This document shows, in pieces, positions 57,832 through 64,000 of a DNA stretch of 64,000 bases. How positions within the stretch are numbered: position 1 is the first letter of the stretch; each line of letters starts with the position of its first letter. The notes beneath the pieces were generated by a model. That model ran no database searches, was not told the DNA's origin, and worked only from the letters and a program-made list of their open reading frames with translations. Both the position numbers and the translations under genes were made by a program. The stretch is taken from positions 1-64,000 of the forward strand of contig JABIPA010000057.1 in the NCBI GenBank assembly GCA_018698675.1. Direction: 5' to 3'. The DNA comes from a bacterium (lineage in GTDB: Bacteria; Margulisbacteria; Marinamargulisbacteria; JABIPA01).

Positions 57832-60800
57832 ATGCGGAACATATTTAAATCTAAAAAAATAATTTCAAACGCTCACTTAGAGCACGACCTACTCGACGAT
57901 TCTATCGAAGAAGGATTGTCGTTAATGGGTATCCATAAACTTTCGCCTCTGCTACCAAGGTTCTTAGGCAAAGAAAGTCTATTAGAAATCAGAAACAATG
58001 TAATTCCAGAGGATATTTCTTCTCTTTTTAAGTACACAACTTCAAATTGGCAATCATTATCACCCAAAGACCAAGGTTTGATAATAAACGATTGGATAGT
58101 GTTTTTTAAGGAATGTTTCAACGAAAAATCCACTGATTTGACGGTCCTTAACATTATTCCTTCGGCCGATCATGAACTAACTCGTGAGATTCAAAATTCT
58201 ATTATCGACTATCTACAAAATATTGAATCAGAAAGTCCATTTTCCACCTTGAAGTCGATAAAATTTTCTACTACATCCAAAACTAATTTTTCTGAAAGAT
58301 CAGAGAAAATACTCATAAAACGGTTATTAAATATAATGGAAATTAAGTTAGCAAATGACCTATTCTGTAATCACCGTCTCGTGTCGAATATCAACGCGTA
58401 TTGTTCCACACTTGAAAACGAGAGTTTATTGCCTAAACAACCATCCCCTGTACTAGCTCCTCTAAAATTATTTTTAGAAACGATCCAAAACGATCCTTTA
58501 TTCAAAATATCGGACTATCTAACACGGGAACTCTATACAAATAAATCACTCTTCCCCGAATTGCCTCGATTACAAAAAGAAGCTCTAAAACTCTTCTCTA
58601 AATTCAAAATGGAGAATGACCGGCCCCTACCTCAATCAGCCATAGATTCTATTACAGACTATGATTTTAAGAAGTTCCTCGAAAAATTAACCCGTCACCA
58701 TAGTAAAACGTTCTCATATTTAGGTGTGAGCACCTTCGATGAACGCGACGTCCGCTTTGACGCCTATGAATTGAAAATGGGTAAAAAAGACAGGTACCTT
58801 ATTGCCGTGAATGACAGTGCAAATGGACGAATTTTCAAATTCACCTCTATTCAAGATGCTCTTAAATTCAGTGGCGACCACACCACTAAAAATTACAAAG
58901 ACCATGCAAAAAAATGGTTTGGAAATAAATCATATTTTAAGAAAGCACTGGAAATTCACGATCCAAATACATTTTCATCCGCTACGGATATTAATATCGA
59001 CACATTCCTTGCAAGCCATGACCCCGGAGATATTGCCCCTTCTTTGTCTTTAAAGGCGAGTCGATCGTTCGATTCTGTTTCTGACGACGCAAGTCTTGAT
59101 GGCTCTGAACTTGGGGTCCAGTCGTCTTTAAAACCAGAAAAATCAAGCACGACGGTCATCTCTATATATGACGAAATCATCCGTGAATCTAAAGGTTCCT
59201 TCCCTGATGAACTTGAATTTTTAACTAAATATACAGAGTCCTGTATAAACCACATGACATTTCTTGAACCATCGGATTCCGATTTCGAACGCATCTTATT
59301 CAAGACGGATAACAAAAATAAACGCCAACTCAAACTTAATTTTAAATTATTAACAGTATCTATAGACAAACTCAAAGAACGCATTACCCCCATTACCGTT
59401 AGATCATTAATCGAAGAAATCGACAAAGTAAAGCATGCCTGCTCTTTAGACAAAGACAACCCAATAGCAAAACTAAATTTAAAGCTTGAAACGGATCAAC
59501 TACTTATTTTTTCTCAACTACATAGCAATGAAAAAGCTATCATTCGAACAATGGTAGCCACTAGGCCAGTGCAACAAAAACCTATTCTCAATCTTTCTCC
59601 AACTTCAAGCACTAAAGCACATAGCGAAACCGTTCTCCAACCTGGCAAAAAAAGTTCGCCTGAAACGAAAAAACAACGAGATTCTTTAACTAAACAACTA
59701 TCCCCTCGTAAAAAACAGACTCGATCAGAAGGGTTTACGTTACTTCCACTAATGCTCGTCTTAGATGGAGTGATGTCCTTCCTCGTTACATATTTGATAT
59801 TGAGTTCCAACCAAACTCAACCAAACGAATCCGTTCATTCCTTAAAAAAAACAGGTTTATTCCGACCAAACGAAGACGTCTTCCCCGACACTCAAACGTA
59901 CGAGTCTATTAATACAAATAATATCGATAAATTAATTAATACTCTATCATCGGGTACAAATAATGAAAAAAAAGCAGCTGCATATGCTATTCGATCCGGA
60001 GCATACCCCATCCATGACATCCAAAACAACGAAAAAATTAACCAAGGGATTAACGACATGATCATGTCGTCAGATAAATATGTTAGGGAAGCAGGAGAGT
60101 TAACCCTACCCTATATTTCAAAAGAAACAAAGAATCTAAAAGGAACACCTTACCAAGCTCCTGAAATGGAAAAGATAAAGTGGAAAACCCGTAAAAACAT
60201 TCGAAACAAATCATCTGTTGCACGGTCAAAAAAAGAACTCACTAAGCACATTTTATCCGATAATAGTTCAAATCAATTATCGGCATTAAATAAAATTAAA
60301 TCTGACGACTCTTTGTTAGCTCATTGTGGGGAGGAGAAACCTCTACTTGATAAAATAATTAGTCTTCTGTTGTCAGAAAATGAACAGCTTAAAAGCATAA
60401 GTTTACAGGTCTTATACACAATAGCTGCAAGTGGGCATGCTATTCTCAGTCTAGGCCAAAACACAGTGTTGATTGATAATTTAATGGTCCTTATGGATTC
60501 CGATGTGGACTACTTCAAAAATAATGCCGTATATACAATCGCTTTACTTTCAAATGACCTAACTGTCCAGAATGTATTTAGTTCGAACGATAATTTAATT
60601 TCTAAAATATCTTACCTTCTTAACGATCCAAATGAGAGTTGTTATCGAAACGGCATATCAATCATCGGATATTTAAGCATCGATACAAAACATACCTTTG
60701 CCGAAAATACATACCTAATGAATGGAATAAGAAATGGTCTCAATTCTAACGACATAGAAATTCAAAAAAATGCGATGATAGTCATTAATAATCTAGTCGA

Positions 60801-61740
60801 AGATAACCGCTCATTACCCCCTTTAGCTAATAATCACCAACTAATAGAAAGTTTGCTTGAAATAATTTACAAACATAAATTTGAGATTCCTAATTTAGAC
60901 CCTACAGATGCAATTTTACGGTTAGTCGCTTACTCTCAATCAAGAAAAATTCTTCTTGAAAACCAACAATTTATCGAGAAATTAGTCCATTTGGTATTAG
61001 CTTCTAATGGAGAGACAAGCATACGTAAAATATTTTCAACCCTCCTTTTCGCAGATCAACGCATTCAAAAATATGCGCCAATTGTTCAAACAACGAATTC
61101 ATTATTAAAAGAAAAAATTGCTTTCGTCCTTTTAAAAGAAATTACATCTACTTCGATTGATGTTGTGCCAAGCCTTTCACTTAATGAATTAGAAGGATTC
61201 GAAGGGGTAGCTACCCATATGAGCGGAATGCTTTCTAACATGGCAGCCACGTTGTTTGCTAAACCAACACTATCTTATGACATCTTCAAAACGGCGGAAC
61301 TTCTTGAAGAAGCGCTTTGTTTACTTATCAATAGTTCAACACGTGAGTTCAGAATCGCAGGCTATGATGTCATTTACCACATTGGTTTATCTCGATTAAG
61401 CTTGTACACACTTTATTCCTTTGACACCTTAAAATCAGCAATATGCAAGTCACTTCGATCTAAAGATAATACCCTCCGTTATGACACCGTTAAATTGTTA
61501 CTAAGACTCTCTAAAGAAAAAGAAATTCACCAGATTGTCCTTGATTCCAAGAATGTAATCGACACGCTGGCATCTATTTTTCATAAGGAATCAGGTGAAA
61601 CAAAAGCCATGGTACTCGAAACCTTCCATGTTTTAGTCGGCGACCCATTTTTTGCTCCAAAGTATTTAACACAGACAATCCCCTCTTCTGACGTCGGTTT
61701 AATCTTAAACATACTCCGCTTGCCAGAAAAGAATTCTTAA
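57832..61740 (+). CDS. 1302-residue protein with C-terminal HEAT/ARM-type repeats
   Basis: No clear ribosome binding site. Residues 1-300 are helical and soluble; 385-430 are Ser/Asp-rich; 560-635 are a basic Ser/Pro/Lys-rich linker (KKSSPETKKQRDSLTKQLSP). A single membrane helix lies at about 637-660 (LLPLMLVLDGVMSFLVTYLI). From about 685 to 1295 the protein is built of HEAT/armadillo-like helical repeats (NEQLKSISLQVLYTIAASGH, CYRNGISIIGYLSI, IQKNAMIVINNLVED), which usually bind proteins. No family was recognised for the N-terminal half. The combination of one membrane anchor, disordered linker and large solenoid suggests a surface or effector-type scaffold. It is followed by the nucleotide cyclase gene after 138 bases. 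Confidence 0.65.
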   Translation: MRNIFKSKKIISNAHLEHDLLDDSIEEGLSLMGIHKLSPLLPRFLGKESLLEIRNNVIPEDISSLFKYTTSNWQSLSPKDQGLIINDWIVFFKECFNEKSTDLTVLNIIPSADHELTREIQNSIIDYLQNIESESPFSTLKSIKFSTTSKTNFSERSEKILIKRLLNIMEIKLANDLFCNHRLVSNINAYCSTLENESLLPKQPSPVLAPLKLFLETIQNDPLFKISDYLTRELYTNKSLFPELPRLQKEALKLFSKFKMENDRPLPQSAIDSITDYDFKKFLEKLTRHHSKTFSYLGVSTFDERDVRFDAYELKMGKKDRYLIAVNDSANGRIFKFTSIQDALKFSGDHTTKNYKDHAKKWFGNKSYFKKALEIHDPNTFSSATDINIDTFLASHDPGDIAPSLSLKASRSFDSVSDDASLDGSELGVQSSLKPEKSSTTVISIYDEIIRESKGSFPDELEFLTKYTESCINHMTFLEPSDSDFERILFKTDNKNKRQLKLNFKLLTVSIDKLKERITPITVRSLIEEIDKVKHACSLDKDNPIAKLNLKLETDQLLIFSQLHSNEKAIIRTMVATRPVQQKPILNLSPTSSTKAHSETVLQPGKKSSPETKKQRDSLTKQLSPRKKQTRSEGFTLLPLMLVLDGVMSFLVTYLILSSNQTQPNESVHSLKKTGLFRPNEDVFPDTQTYESINTNNIDKLINTLSSGTNNEKKAAAYAIRSGAYPIHDIQNNEKINQGINDMIMSSDKYVREAGELTLPYISKETKNLKGTPYQAPEMEKIKWKTRKNIRNKSSVARSKKELTKHILSDNSSNQLSALNKIKSDDSLLAHCGEEKPLLDKIISLLLSENEQLKSISLQVLYTIAASGHAILSLGQNTVLIDNLMVLMDSDVDYFKNNAVYTIALLSNDLTVQNVFSSNDNLISKISYLLNDPNESCYRNGISIIGYLSIDTKHTFAENTYLMNGIRNGLNSNDIEIQKNAMIVINNLVEDNRSLPPLANNHQLIESLLEIIYKHKFEIPNLDPTDAILRLVAYSQSRKILLENQQFIEKLVHLVLASNGETSIRKIFSTLLFADQRIQKYAPIVQTTNSLLKEKIAFVLLKEITSTSIDVVPSLSLNELEGFEGVATHMSGMLSNMAATLFAKPTLSYDIFKTAELLEEALCLLINSSTREFRIAGYDVIYHIGLSRLSLYTLYSFDTLKSAICKSLRSKDNTLRYDTVKLLLRLSKEKEIHQIVLDSKNVIDTLASIFHKESGETKAMVLETFHVLVGDPFFAPKYLTQTIPSSDVGLILNILRLPEKNS

Positions 61741-61878
61741 TACAGTAACCTTTTCTCTTTTCCTTAAAAAAAGCACACGACACTATTCGAGAGCCTTTCC
61801 CCCATAATAGAAGAAACTTTCTCAAAGGTTTCAAACATATAAAATTGTGGCACAACTTAACTATTCGGATTAAAAACT

Positions 61879-63978
61879 ATGTCAAAATTACTTAAACCAA
61901 TAAAGAATTTTATCTTTAAAGCAAGGCCTATCCAGTTCACGCTTCTTGCTGGATTTTCGACCGTACTAATCATTACGGTCGCCCTTATTATTACGCTCAC
62001 CTCAAAACAAAACGAAAAACAATTATTTGCGTTAACCGATCAACTTACGGCCCAAACAAGTAAAACTGTGCTCGAAAAAACAGAAAGCTTTTTTACTCCA
62101 ATTGAATCCATCTCAAAACTAGTCGAGCGAAGTGCAAACAATTCGTCTGTATTCCCTGACCAGTTAAATGAATTTACTCAGTTCGCGATGACTTCTGTAC
62201 AATCATTTTCTCAAATATATTCGATGTACTATGGAGATGTTTCCGGAAATTTTATTAATATAAGAAAAACCGCAAATACCTTCATTGTAAGAATAATATT
62301 AAATTCTCCAAACAACAGATCTATCACAGAAAAAACCTTAGATATGGATGGAAATCTATTAAAAATAAAAACCGACATTCAATCTGATTACGACCCGAGA
62401 AAACGCCCATGGTATACCAGCAGCTTATCTGAAAGTATCGGGAATTGGACGAACGTCTATATTTTTCACTCTAACAAACGACCTGGTATCACCTACTCAC
62501 TTCCACTATTATCAAAGGATAAAGAACGACTTGGCGTCTTTGGAACAGACCTTCAATTAGGTGAGATTTCTCTCTTTTTAAACTCGCAAAAACAAGGTTC
62601 TGTGTCGGATTTAATCGTTATCAATAATGATTCAAGAGTAATCGCTTACCCTGACGTAAAAAAATTGATGGTAGAAGATGGGAAAAGTATACGCCACTTA
62701 AACTTAGACGAACTAGGTTACGGCCCTATCCAATCTCATTTCGACGCATTTAAAGAAAATGACACACAAAAAGCATCGTTTAACAGTTTGGGAAAAACAT
62801 ATAATGCAACATTTAAGCGATTCCCAAATAAATTCAACAAACCATGGACGCTTGTCCAAATTGTAGATGAATCAAAAGTTATGGGATCTTTTTCGGACAA
62901 AAATAGAGCGGTATTTCTCATATCTATAATCATCCTTCTAATTTCAATATATTTAACCATGCAATTATCAAAAAGCATATCTAAGCCGATGATGGCTTTA
63001 GCCACAGAAGCTGACAAAATTAGAGATATGAAACTAGGTAAAAAAGCGAATATTTCGTCACATATTTGGGAAATAAATCATATGAATAACAGCATGGATG
63101 CCATGAAAACAGGCCTCCGAGCATTCGAAAAATATGTTCCCTCAAAATTAGTCCGAAAATTAATTGATGAAGGAGTAGAGCTAAAACTCGGAGGAAAATC
63201 TCAAGAATTAACCATGTTCTTTTCGGACATTGAATCGTTCACTTCGATATCTGAAAATCTTGAGGCGGACGCCCTCATGCAACATTTGTCTCTCTATTTA
63301 GATAAAATGGCAAAAATAATTCTAAAAACAAATGGGACCGTAGATAAATATATTGGCGATGCCGTCATGGCATTTTGGGGAGCCCCTGTTACAGATAAAA
63401 AACATGCACTTCATGCGTGTACGTCGGCATTATCTTGTATTCGAGCTATTTCCGAATTAAATGAAAATTGGGCAAAAAAAGGACTACCCGTTTTTAATAC
63501 CCGAATTGGGCTGCATACCGGAGAAACTATAGTTGGAAATATAGGGTCCTCAAACCGAATGAATTACACCGTTCTTGGCGATTCGGTTAACCTTGCCAGT
63601 CGCTTAGAAGGTATTAATAAAAATTACGGTACAAATATAATTGTCAGTGAATCTACGTTCCAGTTAACAAAAGCATCATTCTTTTACAGACCTTTAGACC
63701 TAGTCGCTGTTAAAGGTAAAAACGAGAGTATTAAAATATATGAACTTATGGGGAGTAGTGACGAAAAAAGTTATAAAAAATTGTCTATTGAGTTTACAAA
63801 AGTATTCAATGATTTTCAGAAACAAAATTGGACGGACTCGCTAGATCGTCTTCTTGAGCTCAAAACCGAGTTCCCGAGTGACAACGTAATCACTCTATAT
63901 ATTAAGAGATGTAAAAACTTTATCAAAAAATCTCCAGGACCAGATTGGGACGGAGTGAATAGGTTAAAGAGTAAGTAG
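61879..63978 (+). CDS. Cache-HAMP class III adenylate/guanylate cyclase
   Basis: 699 residues. Membrane helix 1 (about 18-42), a periplasmic double-Cache sensor (about 45-330; RKRPWYTSSLSESIGNWTN, GVFGTDLQLGEISLFL), membrane helix 2 (about 345-363), HAMP (about 365-415), and the cyclase domain (about 435-620). Metal-binding Asp450 (MFFSDIESFTSI) and Asp494 (VDKYIGDAVMAFWGAP) are present, as are RIGLHTGETIVGNIG and YTVLGDSVNLASRLEG with the transition-state Asn/Arg. It should make cAMP or cGMP when an extracellular small molecule binds the Cache domain; adenylate is more likely from the general motif. A helical 75-residue tail closes the protein, 22 bases before the window ends. Confidence 0.9.
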   Translation: MSKLLKPIKNFIFKARPIQFTLLAGFSTVLIITVALIITLTSKQNEKQLFALTDQLTAQTSKTVLEKTESFFTPIESISKLVERSANNSSVFPDQLNEFTQFAMTSVQSFSQIYSMYYGDVSGNFINIRKTANTFIVRIILNSPNNRSITEKTLDMDGNLLKIKTDIQSDYDPRKRPWYTSSLSESIGNWTNVYIFHSNKRPGITYSLPLLSKDKERLGVFGTDLQLGEISLFLNSQKQGSVSDLIVINNDSRVIAYPDVKKLMVEDGKSIRHLNLDELGYGPIQSHFDAFKENDTQKASFNSLGKTYNATFKRFPNKFNKPWTLVQIVDESKVMGSFSDKNRAVFLISIIILLISIYLTMQLSKSISKPMMALATEADKIRDMKLGKKANISSHIWEINHMNNSMDAMKTGLRAFEKYVPSKLVRKLIDEGVELKLGGKSQELTMFFSDIESFTSISENLEADALMQHLSLYLDKMAKIILKTNGTVDKYIGDAVMAFWGAPVTDKKHALHACTSALSCIRAISELNENWAKKGLPVFNTRIGLHTGETIVGNIGSSNRMNYTVLGDSVNLASRLEGINKNYGTNIIVSESTFQLTKASFFYRPLDLVAVKGKNESIKIYELMGSSDEKSYKKLSIEFTKVFNDFQKQNWTDSLDRLLELKTEFPSDNVITLYIKRCKNFIKKSPGPDWDGVNRLKSK

Positions 63979-64000
63979 GTTGTTTTCAAATCACTTTCCG

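Noticed and set aside
1-64000. CRISPR array or insertion sequence
   Set aside because: No series of regularly spaced direct repeats and no transposase-like reading frame was found on either strand.

Overview
This AT-rich window looks like a chromosomal segment of an uncultured diderm (LPS-bearing) bacterium. The evidence is an LptF/G permease, an LptD-like barrel protein, Lnt, a split HldE/RfaE heptose kinase and nucleotidyltransferase pair, a GT9 heptosyltransferase-like enzyme and flagellar P/L-ring genes. I cannot assign a species. The mix of TPR proteins, an incomplete flagellar set and giant signalling proteins reminds me of candidate phyla such as Margulisbacteria, but that is only a guess.

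Layout. (1) 1-8424, + strand: the 3' end of rpsU, then an envelope-assembly operon (LptF/G, a large TPR protein, LptD-like, lipoprotein, Lnt) with overlapping genes; lnt probably starts at an ATT codon. (2) 8542-19363, - strand: one tightly coupled flagellar operon read fliK-like, flhB-C-like, flgF-like, flgG, flgA, flgH, flgI, flgJ, sigma-28-like, flgB, flgC, fliE, fliF, fliG-like. It encodes rod, rings and MS ring only; no filament, hook, motor or export-gate gene is in the window. FlgB, FlgC, FlgJ and the FlgF-like protein carry Sec-type signal peptides, and the FliG-like protein has no torque domain. I read this as a flagellum-derived, probably non-rotary envelope machine that is at least partly Sec-exported. 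This is the leading candidate for an undescribed system. (3) 19419-25342, - strand: methyltransferase/TPR protein, pabC, pabB, lepA. (4) 25619-28704, + strand: TPR protein and the two heptose-activation genes.

(5) 28800-46665: an accessory region. It holds a methyltransferase-like protein and a small protein that share a 16-residue N-terminal leader pattern, a broken GT2 glycosyltransferase next to tRNA-Arg(ACG), XRE and CI/LexA-like regulators, GT9, a repeat-bearing effector-like protein with a small partner, an FMN glutamate-synthase-like enzyme, a probable class I terpene synthase, a membrane LuxR-type regulator, a 1026-residue orphan protein, a repeat protein behind a G9 tract, and remnants of an Rhs polymorphic-toxin locus with a predicted toxin/immunity pair.

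(6) 46668-63978: signalling. A 1900-residue pseudokinase/AAA/GAF/histidine kinase stands near two double-receiver regulators, a GAF-PP2C-HATPase phosphatase, a metallo-beta-lactamase-fold protein, a 1302-residue repeat protein and a Cache-HAMP class III nucleotide cyclase. Many neighbouring genes in the window overlap as TAATG, ATGA or TTGA, so translational coupling is common. No CRISPR array, insertion sequence or replication origin was seen.
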